Shown: positions 13,463 to 21,738 of the stretch, piece after piece
Position numbering within the stretch: position 1 is the stretch's first letter
Layout of the letters: each line of letters starts with the position of its first letter
Source: Pseudomonas sp. PH1b
Lineage (GTDB): Bacteria > Pseudomonadota > Gammaproteobacteria > Pseudomonadales > Pseudomonadaceae
Length of the DNA: 33,030 nt
Direction of reading: 5' to 3'
Assembly (NCBI RefSeq): GCF_000633395.1
Contig: NZ_AYMU01000061.1
Coordinates: 1 to 33,030 of the forward strand
Notes under the pieces: generated by a model
What the model saw: only the letters and a program-made list of their open reading frames with translations
What the model was told of the DNA's origin: nothing
Databases searched by the model: none
Program-made: the position numbers and the translations under genes

Positions 13463-14611
13463 ATGAGTATTTCCTCTTTCAAGATCGCCCACAAATTGCT
13501 CACTGGCAGCACTGCCATCGAGCAGTTGGCTGGCGAACTGACCCGCCTGGATGTCGATAACCCTTTGATTGTCACTGATGCCGCCCTGGTCCGCTCGGGT
13601 ACGGTAGAGCTGGCCCTGGCGCACCTCGGGGAGCGCAGTTACGAGATCTTCGACCGGGTACAACCCGATCCGGAAATTGCCATCGTCGAAGACTGCATGC
13701 AGGTTTATCGCGAGGGCGGCCATGATGGCCTGATCGGCCTGGGGGGTGGCAGCGCCATCGACATCGCCAAGAGTGTCGCCGCCTACGCCGGCTACCATGG
13801 CGCCCTGGAGGACCTGTTCGGTGTCGACCAGGTGCCGCGCAAGGGGCCGCCGCTGATCGCCATCCCCACCACCGCCGGTACCGGGTCTGAGGTGACCAAT
13901 GTGGCGATTCTCTCGGACAAGTCCGCGCAGCTGAAAAAGGGCATTGTCAGTGACTACCTGTTGCCGGACGTGGCGCTGGTCAGCCCGCAGATGACCCTGA
14001 CCTGTCCGCGCAGCGTGACCGCCGCCAGTGGCGTCGATGCCCTGGTGCATGCCATCGAGTCCTATCTGTCGCTCAATGCCTCTTCGATCACCGATTCCCT
14101 GGCCATTGGTGCCATCAAGCTGATCGTCAAGGCCTTGCCCAAGGCCTTTGCCAACCCAAACAACCTGCAAGCCCGGGAGGACATGGCCACCGCGAGCCTG
14201 ATGGCCGGCATGGCGTTCGGCAACGCCGGGGTAGGGGCGGTGCATGCCCTGGCCTATCCGCTGGGCGGGCGCTTTCATGTGTCTCACGGGGTCAGCAATG
14301 CCTTGTTGCTGCCCTATGTCATGACCTGGAACAAGATGGCCTGCGTCGAGCGCATGCAGGATATTGCCGAAGCCATGGGCCTGCAGACGGCGCACTTGAG
14401 TGCCAGCGAGGCGGCTGACCGGGCCGTGGAGGCCATGGCCGCGTTATGCGCTGCCGTGGAGATTCCCAGCGGCTTGCGCAGTTTTGGCGTGCCCGAGGAC
14501 GCGATCCCGGCGATGGCCCAGGAAGCGGCGGGAATCGAACGGCTGATGCGCAACAATCCACGCCGGCTGAGTCCCGCCGATATCGAGAAGATCTATCGCG
14601 CGGCCTACTGA
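13463..14611 (+). CDS. Iron-containing (group III) alcohol dehydrogenase
   Basis: A cytoplasmic NAD(P)-dependent alcohol/aldehyde oxidoreductase, 382 residues, the normal length. NAD is bound by GGGSAID (94-100) and TTAGTGSE (136-143). Metal ligands D192, H196, H261 and H275 are all present, in GVDALVHAIESY and HALAYPLGGRFHVSHG. AAGAGG lies before the ATG. It follows the agt transporter at a 156-bp distance and is not at this place in PAO1. The family includes 4-hydroxybutyrate dehydrogenases, so a role on a semialdehyde from 4-aminobutyrate or 5-aminovalerate breakdown is conceivable but unproven. Other substrates such as lactaldehyde or ethanol are equally possible. Confidence 0.88.
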   Translation: MSISSFKIAHKLLTGSTAIEQLAGELTRLDVDNPLIVTDAALVRSGTVELALAHLGERSYEIFDRVQPDPEIAIVEDCMQVYREGGHDGLIGLGGGSAIDIAKSVAAYAGYHGALEDLFGVDQVPRKGPPLIAIPTTAGTGSEVTNVAILSDKSAQLKKGIVSDYLLPDVALVSPQMTLTCPRSVTAASGVDALVHAIESYLSLNASSITDSLAIGAIKLIVKALPKAFANPNNLQAREDMATASLMAGMAFGNAGVGAVHALAYPLGGRFHVSHGVSNALLLPYVMTWNKMACVERMQDIAEAMGLQTAHLSASEAADRAVEAMAALCAAVEIPSGLRSFGVPEDAIPAMAQEAAGIERLMRNNPRRLSPADIEKIYRAAY

Positions 14612-14647
14612 ACATCGTGGTTACGGTGTGCGCTCCAAAGCATGAGG

Positions 14648-14655
14648 TATACAAT
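14648..14655 (+). promoter_or_regulatory. Candidate -10 region of the rpe promoter
   Basis: TATACAAT stands 37-44 bases before rpe in an 80-bp gap after the dehydrogenase. No convincing -35 is seen, so confidence is low. Confidence 0.35.
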
Positions 14656-14691
14656 GCGCGCCATCGTGATTCTGCTCAAAAAAGGTGCGTC

Positions 14692-15366
14692 ATGCAGCCC
14701 TTCGCTATTGCTCCGTCGATTCTCTCCGCCGACTTCGCCCGTCTGGGCGAGGAAGTGGACAACGTCCTGGCCGCCGGCGCCGACATCGTCCACTTCGATG
14801 TCATGGACAACCACTATGTGCCGAACCTGACCATTGGCCCGATGGTTTGTGCCGCCCTGCGCAAGTACGGGATCACTGCGCCGATCGACGCGCACCTGAT
14901 GGTGACCCCGGTGGATCGCATCATCGGCGACTTTATCGAGGCCGGCGCTACCTACATCACTTTCCATCCGGAAGCCACGCTGCATGTCGACCGCTCCCTG
15001 CAGATGATCCGTGAGGGTGGCTGCAAGGCCGGCCTGGTGTTCAACCCGGCGACGCCGCTGGACGTGCTCAAGTACGTGATGGACAAGGTCGACATGGTCC
15101 TGCTGATGAGCGTCAACCCGGGTTTCGGCGGGCAGAAATTCATCCCTGGCACCCTGGACAAGCTGCGCGAGGCGCGGGCGCTGATCGACGCTTCTGGGCG
15201 GGATATCCGTCTGGAGATCGACGGTGGCGTCAACGTCAACAACATCCGTGAAATCGCAGCGGCGGGTGCTGATACCTTCGTCGCCGGCTCGGCGATCTTC
15301 AATGCACCGAACTACCAGGAAGTGATCGAGAAGATGCGCGCCGAACTGGCGCTGGCGCGATCATGA
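14692..15366 (+). CDS. rpe: Ribulose-phosphate 3-epimerase
   Basis: It interconverts ribulose 5-phosphate and xylulose 5-phosphate in the pentose phosphate pathway. The 224-residue TIM barrel starts MQPFAIAPSILSADFA, with catalytic/metal residues H34 and D36 (HFDVMDNHYVPN), H68 (DAHLMV) and the aspartate of EIDGGVN. AAAGG is seven bases before the ATG at 14692. Longer upstream frames run back into the dehydrogenase gene and are not credible starts. It overlaps gph by four bases (ATGA). Pentose phosphate links it loosely to tryptophan synthesis, which needs PRPP. Confidence 0.95.
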   Translation: MQPFAIAPSILSADFARLGEEVDNVLAAGADIVHFDVMDNHYVPNLTIGPMVCAALRKYGITAPIDAHLMVTPVDRIIGDFIEAGATYITFHPEATLHVDRSLQMIREGGCKAGLVFNPATPLDVLKYVMDKVDMVLLMSVNPGFGGQKFIPGTLDKLREARALIDASGRDIRLEIDGGVNVNNIREIAAAGADTFVAGSAIFNAPNYQEVIEKMRAELALARS

Positions 15367-16181
15367 GTGCTTTTGAGCAGCTGTTCCCGGGGCGCATGCC
15401 GCGCCTGGTGATGTTCGACCTGGACGGTACCCTGGTGGACTCGGTTCCCGACCTGGCCGCCGCCGTGGATCACATGCTGCTCAAAATGGGGCGTGCACCT
15501 GCCGGGCTTGAGGCGGTGCGCGAGTGGGTTGGCAACGGCGCGCCGATGCTGGTGCGCCGGGCCCTGGCCAACAGCCTGGAGGCCGAAGGCGTCGACGACG
15601 GCGAGGCCGAGCACGCCCTGGAGCTGTTCAACGCCGCCTACGAGGACAGCCATGAGCTGACCGTGGTCTATCCCGGTGTGCGCGAGACCCTCAAGTGGCT
15701 GTACAAGCAGGGCGTGGAAATGGCCCTGATCACCAACAAGCCCGAGCGCTTCGTCGCGCCCTTGCTGGATCAGATGAAGATCGGCCGGTATTTCCGCTGG
15801 ATCATTGGTGGCGACACCCTGCCACAGAAGAAACCCGATCCGGCGGCGCTGTTCTTCGTGATGAAGATGGCCAGCGTGCCGGCGTCGCAGTCGTTGTTCG
15901 TCGGCGACTCGCGCAGTGACGTGCTGGCGGCCAAGGCAGCTGGGGTCAAGTGCGTGGCCCTGAGCTATGGCTATAACCATGGCCGGCCGATTGCCGAGGA
16001 ATCTCCGGCCATGGTCATCGACAATCTGCGGGCGCTGATCCCCGGTTGCTTAGATCCGGCCGCTGAGATAACGTTGCCCGACGCTGTTCCATCCCCTTCT
16101 GGAAACTCCATCGTGGTGGTCACTCGCAAACTCTGGATGAAAGTCATCAAGGCCCTGGCCCGTTGGCGTTGGCGCGCCTGA
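15363..16181 (+). CDS. gph: Phosphoglycolate phosphatase
   Basis: A HAD-superfamily phosphatase that removes 2-phosphoglycolate, and is placed with rpe in many proteobacteria. It is 272 residues, about 20 longer than E. coli Gph. The nucleophile motif is MFDLDGTLVDS (D19, D21), motif II is the Thr of ALITNKPE, and motifs III/IV are QKKPDP and FVGDSRSDVLAA. The ATG overlaps the rpe stop. The C-terminal extension is odd: it ends KLWMKVIKALARWRWRA, with three tryptophans, two of them in adjacent W-R pairs just before the stop and 71 bp ahead of trpE (see the attenuator entry). It is not MupP, the MurNAc-6-phosphate phosphatase, which lies elsewhere in Pseudomonas. Confidence 0.92.
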   Translation: MSAFEQLFPGRMPRLVMFDLDGTLVDSVPDLAAAVDHMLLKMGRAPAGLEAVREWVGNGAPMLVRRALANSLEAEGVDDGEAEHALELFNAAYEDSHELTVVYPGVRETLKWLYKQGVEMALITNKPERFVAPLLDQMKIGRYFRWIIGGDTLPQKKPDPAALFFVMKMASVPASQSLFVGDSRSDVLAAKAAGVKCVALSYGYNHGRPIAEESPAMVIDNLRALIPGCLDPAAEITLPDAVPSPSGNSIVVVTRKLWMKVIKALARWRWRA

Positions 16182-16206
16182 TTTTTGTCTGGCCGGCCCT
16201 GCCGGC
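16137..16206 (+). promoter_or_regulatory. Possible trpE attenuation leader inside the gph 3' end
   Basis: An in-frame ATG at 16137 gives MKVIKALARWRWRA with Trp codons at 16164-16166 and 16170-16172, ending at the gph stop. Downstream GCCGG (16192-16196) pairs with CCGGC (16202-16206). The Trp-codon segment GTTGGCG can instead pair, with G-U pairs, with TGCCGGC at 16200-16206, so two foldings compete. No clear T-run follows the hairpin and no strong ribosome binding site precedes the ATG. trpE attenuation is reported in P. putida; this location is inferred. Confidence 0.4.
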
Positions 16207-16252
16207 ACGTTTGCATACCTGACTGTTAGACCCTCAAGCCACGAGGCACACC

Positions 16253-17740
16253 ATGATTCGCGAAGAATTCCTGCGTTTGGCCGCAGCCGGTTACAACCGT
16301 ATCCCGCTGGCCTTCGAAACCCTAGCCGACTTCGATACCCCCCTGTCGATCTACCTGAAACTGGCCGATCAGCCCAACTCCTACCTGCTGGAGTCGGTGC
16401 AAGGCGGTGAGAAATGGGGACGCTATTCGATCATTGGCCTGCCATGCCGCACCGTCCTGCGCGTGCATGGGCATCAGGTCAGCGTGACCCACGACGGTAT
16501 CGAGATCGAAAGCCATGAAGTGGCCGATCCTTTGGCCTTCGTCGAGGAATTCAAGGCTCGCTACAACGTACCGACCATTGCCGGCCTGCCGCGTTTCAAT
16601 GGCGGCCTGGTGGGTTACTTCGGTTATGACTGCGTGCGTTATGTCGAGCCGCGCCTGGGCCCTTGCCCGAATCCGGACCCGATCGGCGTTCCGGATATCC
16701 TGCTGATGGTGTCCGACGCGGTGGTGGTGTTCGACAACCTGGCGGGCAAGATGCACGCGATCGTGCTGGCCGACCCAGCCCAGGACAACGCCTTCGAAAC
16801 CGGACAGGCGCGCCTGCAGGCACTGCTGGAGCAATTGCGCCAGCCGATCACTCCGCGTCCGGGGCTGGATCTGGGCCGTCCGCCGGCGGCTGATCCCGTG
16901 TTCCGTTCCAGTTTCACCCAGGGTGACTACGAGCGGGCGGTGGACACCATCAAGGAGTACATCCTGGCCGGGGACTGCATGCAGGTGGTGCCGTCCCAGC
17001 GTATGTCGATCGATTTCAAGGCCGCGCCAATCGATCTGTACCGGGCGCTGCGCTGTTTCAACCCGACTCCCTACATGTACTTCTTCAACTTTGGCGACTT
17101 CCATGTAGTGGGTAGTTCGCCGGAAGTGCTGGTACGGGTCGAGGACAACCTTATTACCGTGCGCCCGATTGCCGGGACCCGTCCGCGGGGGGCCACCGAA
17201 GAGGCCGACCTGGCCCTGGAAGAGGACCTGCTGTCGGATGCCAAGGAGATCGCCGAGCACTTGATGCTGATCGACCTGGGGCGCAACGATACCGGCCGTG
17301 TCTCTGAGATTGGCTCGGTGAAGCTCACCGAGAAGATGGTCATCGAACGTTACTCCAACGTGATGCACATCGTGTCCAACGTCACCGGCCAATTGAAAGC
17401 CGGCCTGACAGCGATGGACGCATTGCGGGCGATCCTGCCTGCGGGCACCTTGTCCGGCGCGCCGAAGATCCGTGCCATGGAAATCATCGACGAGCTGGAG
17501 CCGGTCAAGCGTGGCGTCTACGGCGGGGCGGTGGGCTACTTTGCCTGGAATGGCAACATGGACACTGCCATCGCGATTCGCACGGCGGTGATCAAGAATG
17601 GCGAGCTGCATGTACAGGCCGGTGGCGGCATCGTTGCCGACTCGGTGCCGGTCCTGGAGTGGGAGGAAACGCTGAACAAGCGTCGTGCAATGTTCCGTGC
17701 CGTGGCACTGGCTGAACAATCCCCCGCATCCAAGGTTTGA
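16253..17740 (+). CDS. trpE: Anthranilate synthase component I
   Basis: This protein converts chorismate, with ammonia from TrpG, to anthranilate, the first step of tryptophan synthesis. It is 495 residues. The N-terminal domain carries the tryptophan feedback site (LLESVQGGEKWGRYSIIGLP region; LLES is the usual Trp-binding motif). The chorismate-binding domain has the conserved PAGTLSGAPKIRAMEII and the later GAVGYFAWNGNMDTAIAIRT. GAGG precedes the ATG. trpG begins 12 bases after the stop, and the trpG ribosome binding site overlaps the trpE stop, so both are on one message. In PAO1 the R/F pyocin cluster lies between these two genes; here nothing does. Confidence 0.97.
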   Translation: MIREEFLRLAAAGYNRIPLAFETLADFDTPLSIYLKLADQPNSYLLESVQGGEKWGRYSIIGLPCRTVLRVHGHQVSVTHDGIEIESHEVADPLAFVEEFKARYNVPTIAGLPRFNGGLVGYFGYDCVRYVEPRLGPCPNPDPIGVPDILLMVSDAVVVFDNLAGKMHAIVLADPAQDNAFETGQARLQALLEQLRQPITPRPGLDLGRPPAADPVFRSSFTQGDYERAVDTIKEYILAGDCMQVVPSQRMSIDFKAAPIDLYRALRCFNPTPYMYFFNFGDFHVVGSSPEVLVRVEDNLITVRPIAGTRPRGATEEADLALEEDLLSDAKEIAEHLMLIDLGRNDTGRVSEIGSVKLTEKMVIERYSNVMHIVSNVTGQLKAGLTAMDALRAILPAGTLSGAPKIRAMEIIDELEPVKRGVYGGAVGYFAWNGNMDTAIAIRTAVIKNGELHVQAGGGIVADSVPVLEWEETLNKRRAMFRAVALAEQSPASKV

Positions 17741-17752
17741 GGAGTTTCCACT

Positions 17753-18346
17753 ATGTTGCTGATGATCGATAACTACGACTCCTTCACCTATAACGTCGTG
17801 CAGTACTTGGGTGAGCTGGGGGCCGAAGTAAAAGTCGTGCGCAATGACGAATTGACCGTGGCCCAGATCGAAGCGCTCAAGCCTGAGCGTATTGTGGTCT
17901 CGCCCGGTCCCTGCACGCCGACCGAGGCGGGCATCTCCATTGAGGCGATCAAGCACTTCGCCGGCAAGCTGCCGATTCTCGGCGTGTGCCTGGGGCACCA
18001 GTCCATCGGCCAGGCCTTTGGCGGCCAGGTGGTGCGTGCCCGACAAGTGATGCATGGCAAGACCAGCCCGGTGTTTCACCGCGACCTGGGCGTCTTCAGC
18101 GGCTTGAACATGCCGCTGACCGTGACCCGTTACCATTCGCTGGTGGTCAAGCGCGAAACGCTGCCCGAATGCCTTGAAGCCACCGCGTGGACCCAGCTGG
18201 AAGACGGCTCCGTCGACGAGATCATGGGGCTGCGCCACAAGACTTTGAACATCGAAGGGGTGCAATTCCACCCCGAGTCTATCCTCACCGAGCAGGGCCA
18301 CGAGCTGTTCGCTAACTTCCTCAAACAGAGCGGCGGCACGCGCTAA
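17753..18346 (+). CDS. trpG: Anthranilate synthase glutamine amidotransferase component II
   Basis: A class I glutamine amidotransferase that supplies ammonia to TrpE. It is 197 residues and stand-alone, not fused to trpD. The triad is visible: C79 in GVCLGHQSIGQAFGG, and H173 and E175 in QFHPES. The oxyanion-loop motif PGPCTPTEAG is at about 51-60. The GAGGAG site overlaps the trpE stop codon. trpD starts nine bases after the stop. Confidence 0.97.
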   Translation: MLLMIDNYDSFTYNVVQYLGELGAEVKVVRNDELTVAQIEALKPERIVVSPGPCTPTEAGISIEAIKHFAGKLPILGVCLGHQSIGQAFGGQVVRARQVMHGKTSPVFHRDLGVFSGLNMPLTVTRYHSLVVKRETLPECLEATAWTQLEDGSVDEIMGLRHKTLNIEGVQFHPESILTEQGHELFANFLKQSGGTR

Positions 18347-18355
18347 GGACTTTTC

Positions 18356-19405
18356 ATGGATATCAAGACTGCCCTGAGCCGTATTGTCGGCCATCTGGAC
18401 CTGAGCACCGATGAGATGCGCGCGGTGATGCGCGAGATCATGACCGGTCAATGCACTGATGCGCAGATCGGCGCGTTCATGATGGCCATGCGCATGAAGA
18501 GTGAAAGCATCGACGAAATCGTCGGCGCGGTATCGGCCATGCGTGAACTGGCGGACAAGGTCGAGCTGAAAACCCTCGACGGTGTGGTGGATGTGGTGGG
18601 CACCGGCGGTGATGGGGCGAACATCTTCAACGTCTCCACCGCGTCGTCCTTTGTGGTTGCCGCGGCAGGTTGCACCGTTGCCAAGCACGGTAACCGAGCC
18701 GTGTCCGGCAAGAGCGGCAGCGCCGATCTGCTGGAAGCGGCGGGTATCTACCTGAACCTGACGCCGGTCCAGGTAGCACGTTGCATCGACAACGTCGGCA
18801 TCGGCTTCATGTTTGCCCAGTCCCATCACGGCGCCATGAAGTACGCCGCAGGCCCACGTCGGGACCTCGGCCTGCGCACCCTGTTCAACATGCTCGGCCC
18901 GCTTACGAATCCGGCCGGCGTGAAACATCAGGTGGTGGGTGTGTTCACACAGGCGCTGTGCCGGCCCTTGGCCGAGGTTTTGCAGCGTCTGGGCAGCAAG
19001 CACGTGTTGGTGGTGCATTCCCAGGATGGCCTGGATGAGTTCAGCCTGGCGGCACCGACCTTTGTCGCTGAATTGAAGAACGACCAGATTACCGAATACT
19101 GGGTACAACCCGAGGACCTAGGCATGAAGAGCCAGAGCCTGTTTGGCCTGGTGGTGGAGAGCCCGGCAGCTTCCCTGGAGCTGATCCGTGACGCCCTGGG
19201 TCGGCGCAAGACCGAGCACGGGCAAAAGGCTGCTGAAATGATTGTGCTCAATGCCGGTGCAGCGCTGTATGCCGCGGATCATGCCAGCAGCCTGAAAGAA
19301 GGTGTGGCCCTGGCCCACGATGCCTTGCACACGGGCCTGGCCCGGGAGAAGCTTGAGGAGCTGGGGGCCTTTACCGCGGTGTTCAAGCAGGAGAATGAAG
19401 GATGA
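18356..19405 (+). CDS. trpD: Anthranilate phosphoribosyltransferase
   Basis: It joins anthranilate to PRPP to give phosphoribosylanthranilate. The 349-residue protein has the PRPP loop GTGGDG (82-87) followed by FNVSTASSFVVAAAG, then KHGNRAVSGKSGSADLLEAAG and MFAQSHHGAMKYAAGPRRDLG, all diagnostic of TrpD. AAGGA precedes the ATG. The last bases overlap trpC (ATGA), indicating translational coupling. Confidence 0.97.
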   Translation: MDIKTALSRIVGHLDLSTDEMRAVMREIMTGQCTDAQIGAFMMAMRMKSESIDEIVGAVSAMRELADKVELKTLDGVVDVVGTGGDGANIFNVSTASSFVVAAAGCTVAKHGNRAVSGKSGSADLLEAAGIYLNLTPVQVARCIDNVGIGFMFAQSHHGAMKYAAGPRRDLGLRTLFNMLGPLTNPAGVKHQVVGVFTQALCRPLAEVLQRLGSKHVLVVHSQDGLDEFSLAAPTFVAELKNDQITEYWVQPEDLGMKSQSLFGLVVESPAASLELIRDALGRRKTEHGQKAAEMIVLNAGAALYAADHASSLKEGVALAHDALHTGLAREKLEELGAFTAVFKQENEG

Positions 19406-20238
19406 GCGTGCCGACAGTTCTGGAAAAGATCCTCGTACGTAAAGGCGAGGAAGTGGCCGAGCGCAGTGCTCGCGTCAGCCTGGCCGAGCTGGAAGGCCTG
19501 GCACGGGCGGCCGACGCTCCCCGTGGTTTTGCCCGGGCCCTGCTGGAACAGGCCAAGCTCAAGCAGCCGGCAGTGATCGCCGAGATCAAGAAGGCTTCGC
19601 CGAGCAAGGGCGTGATCCGCGAGCATTTCGTCCCGGCGGAAATCGCCAGGAGCTATGAGAAGGGAGGCGCTACCTGCCTGTCAGTGCTTACCGACATCGA
19701 TTACTTCCAGGGCGCCGATGCCTACCTGCAGCAGGCCCGTGCGGCCTGCAAACTGCCGGTGATCCGCAAGGACTTCATGATCGATCCGTACCAGATCGTC
19801 GAGGCGCGGGCCTTGGGTGCTGACTGTGTACTGCTGATTGTCGCTGCGCTGGATGATGTGCGGATGGCGGAGCTGGCAGCGGTGGCCAAGGGCGTGGGCC
19901 TGGATGTATTGGTCGAGGTGCACGACGGCGACGAGCTGGAGCGAGCGTTGAAAACCCTCGATACACCGCTGGTGGGGGTCAATAACCGCAACCTGCACAC
20001 TTTCGAGGTCGACCTTGAAACCACCCTCGACCTGTTGCCGCGTATTCCTCGCGACCGCTTGGTCATTACCGAGAGCGGCATTCTCAACCGTGCCGATGTC
20101 GAGCTGATGGAAATCAGCGATGTGTATTCGTTCCTGGTGGGCGAGGCGTTCATGCGCGCCGAGAGTCCAGGCAGCGAATTGCAGCGCCTATTCTTTCCGG
20201 AGCGCGGCCTGCCGGTCAGCGGCTCGACCTTGGATTGA
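19402..20238 (+). CDS. trpC: Indole-3-glycerol-phosphate synthase
   Basis: It closes the indole ring from carboxyphenylaminodeoxyribulose phosphate, the fourth step unit in this cluster. The TIM barrel of 278 residues contains the substrate-binding EIKKASPSKG (61-70), VLTDIDYFQG, IRKDFMIDPYQI, GVNNRNLHTF and TESGI. It is the stand-alone form, without fused TrpF, as in other pseudomonads. It ends the tryptophan series, 17 bases before an intrinsic terminator. The remaining genes (trpF, trpAB) are not in the window. Confidence 0.97.
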   Translation: MSVPTVLEKILVRKGEEVAERSARVSLAELEGLARAADAPRGFARALLEQAKLKQPAVIAEIKKASPSKGVIREHFVPAEIARSYEKGGATCLSVLTDIDYFQGADAYLQQARAACKLPVIRKDFMIDPYQIVEARALGADCVLLIVAALDDVRMAELAAVAKGVGLDVLVEVHDGDELERALKTLDTPLVGVNNRNLHTFEVDLETTLDLLPRIPRDRLVITESGILNRADVELMEISDVYSFLVGEAFMRAESPGSELQRLFFPERGLPVSGSTLD

Positions 20239-20254
20239 CTCCGAGACGATGAAC

Positions 20255-20276
20255 AAGCCGGCGCTGCCGGCTTTTT
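20255..20276 (+). terminator. Intrinsic terminator after trpC
   Basis: AAGCCGGC (20255-20262) and GCCGGCTT (20266-20273) form an 8-bp stem with a 3-nt loop, and the strand continues into a run of T. Typical rho-independent terminator ending the trp transcript. Confidence 0.88.
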
Positions 20277-20395
20277 CATGCCTGCGGCAAGGTTTTCCGT
20301 CATCTGCAGCAGGGCAGGCCGTTTGGCTTGCCAGATGAATTCCGAGCAGTTCTGCTCGTCCCGATATGGCAACAGCCCCGAGGATTTCCATTTCC

Positions 20396-21097
20396 ATGAC
20401 CCAGCCTCTTGCCTTGACTGTCGAAGCGGGCCTGCAAGCCGAACAGGATTTGCTGGCCCAAGTGTGCACTGCAGACCAGGCGTTCGGCCTGTTGTTCTGG
20501 CAGCCCAGCGATCGGGCACTGGTGATGCCGCGACGCTTGAGCCGGTTGCCCGGGTTCGAGCAGGCATGCGCCGAGTCGGCGGCCAACGGCTGGCCGGTGC
20601 TGCTGCGGGAAACTGGCGGCGAGCCGGTACCGCAATCGGCGGCCACGGTGAACATCGCGCTGGTCTATGCGCCCCCGCGCAGCGAAGGTGATCAGGGGCG
20701 GATCGAAACGGCTTACCGGCGCTTGTGCCAGCCGATCTGCGATCTGCTCAGTGAGCTGGGAGGCAATCCATCATTGGGGGAGGTGGAAGGTGCCTTCTGC
20801 GACGGTCGCTACAACGTCAATCTTGACGGTCGCAAGCTGGTTGGCACGGCTCAGCGCTGGCGCCAGAGCAAGGGTGGGCAGCGGCCGGTCGGCCTGGTTC
20901 ACGGTGCACTGCTGCTGGATAACGAGCGCGAATTCATGGTGGATGCAGTCAACACCTTCAATCGGGCCTGCGGCCTGGAGCAGCGTTGCCGGGCTGACAG
21001 TCACATTGCCTTGCATGAGGCCTTCGCCGCCCCCGATGCGATGGCTCGATTGGACAGCCTGTATCGGCAGATGCTCAAGGGGTTTCTGCCGGCTTAG
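20396..21097 (+). CDS. Lipoate-protein ligase-like protein, divergent
   Basis: A 233-residue protein with the biotin/lipoate ligase (BPL_LplA_LipB) fold. The core match is GAFCDGRYNVNLDGRKLVGTAQ, where K147 occupies the conserved ligase lysine. Upstream, where LplA has a GGG-and-His loop, this protein has RETGGEPVPQ (71-80): the third glycine is Glu and the His is Gln. It may ligate a different acyl group or have another role; no substrate is shown. The start at 20396 is chosen because GAGGA lies about eleven bases upstream; 20366 has no ribosome binding site. It lies convergent with vfr: its stop is at 21097 and the vfr end at 21094, so the two genes overlap by four bases. Confidence 0.8.
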   Translation: MTQPLALTVEAGLQAEQDLLAQVCTADQAFGLLFWQPSDRALVMPRRLSRLPGFEQACAESAANGWPVLLRETGGEPVPQSAATVNIALVYAPPRSEGDQGRIETAYRRLCQPICDLLSELGGNPSLGEVEGAFCDGRYNVNLDGRKLVGTAQRWRQSKGGQRPVGLVHGALLLDNEREFMVDAVNTFNRACGLEQRCRADSHIALHEAFAAPDAMARLDSLYRQMLKGFLPA

Positions 21098-21738
21098 CGG
21101 GTACCGAAGACCACCATGGTCTTGCCTTTGACATGAACCAGGTTGCGCTCTTCGAGATCCTTGAGAACGCGGCCGACCATTTCTCGTGAGCAGCCGACGA
21201 TCCGACCGATTTCCTGGCGGGTGATCTTGATCTGCATGCCGTCCGGGTGAGTCATGGCATCCGGTTGCTTGCACAACTCCAGCAGGCAGCGGGCCACCCG
21301 TCCGGTCACGTCGAAGAACGCCAGGTCGCCGACCTTGCGCGTGGTATTGCGCAGACGCTGGGCAATCTGCCCGCTGAGCACATAGAGAATGTCCGGGTCG
21401 TTCTGCGACAGCTCGCGGAACTTGGCGTAGCTGATCTCAGCGACTTCGCACTCCACCTTGGTTCTTACCCAGGCGCTGCGCTGCTGTTCGTGCCCGGCCT
21501 CTTCGAACAGGCCCAGCTCGCCGAAAAAGTCCCCGGCATTGAGGTAGGCAATGATCATCTCCCGGCCATCATCGTCTTCGATAAGGATGGTCACCGAGCC
21601 CTTGATGATGAAGTACAGGCTGTCGGACACGTCGCCAGCGCAGATGATGTTGCTCTTGGCCTGATAGCGGCGGCGCTGACAATGCATCAGCAACTTGTCG
21701 AGATTCTTGATCTTGGGGGTGGGGGCAATAGCAACCAT
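21094..21738 (-). CDS. vfr: cAMP-responsive regulator Vfr (CRP family)
   Basis: The Pseudomonas homologue of E. coli CRP. The start at 21738 gives MVAIAPTPKIKNLDKLL and a protein of exactly 214 residues, the known Vfr length; an upstream in-frame ATG at 21849 lies in leader sequence. A cyclic-nucleotide domain comes first (GDFFGELGLFE, then QQRSAWVRTK with the cAMP-contacting RSAW region), and the C-terminal helix-turn-helix is TRQEIGRIVGCSREMVGRVL. In P. aeruginosa it controls virulence and quorum genes; in fluorescent pseudomonads its roles are more limited. The 236-bp gap to the divergent osmC gene holds both promoters. Confidence 0.94.
   Translation of the reverse strand: MVAIAPTPKIKNLDKLLMHCQRRRYQAKSNIICAGDVSDSLYFIIKGSVTILIEDDDGREMIIAYLNAGDFFGELGLFEEAGHEQQRSAWVRTKVECEVAEISYAKFRELSQNDPDILYVLSGQIAQRLRNTTRKVGDLAFFDVTGRVARCLLELCKQPDAMTHPDGMQIKITRQEIGRIVGCSREMVGRVLKDLEERNLVHVKGKTMVVFGTR

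Noticed and set aside
15363..16181. gph as MupP, the MurNAc-6-phosphate phosphatase
   Set aside because: It is the rpe-linked Gph type; MupP lies by ubiG in Pseudomonas. The HAD motifs alone do not separate them, so position decides.
16322..19108. A 928-codon minus-strand open frame over trpE, trpG and trpD
   Set aside because: It crosses three well-supported genes on the other strand, is rich in His/Gln/Asp with no domain, and reflects codon bias.
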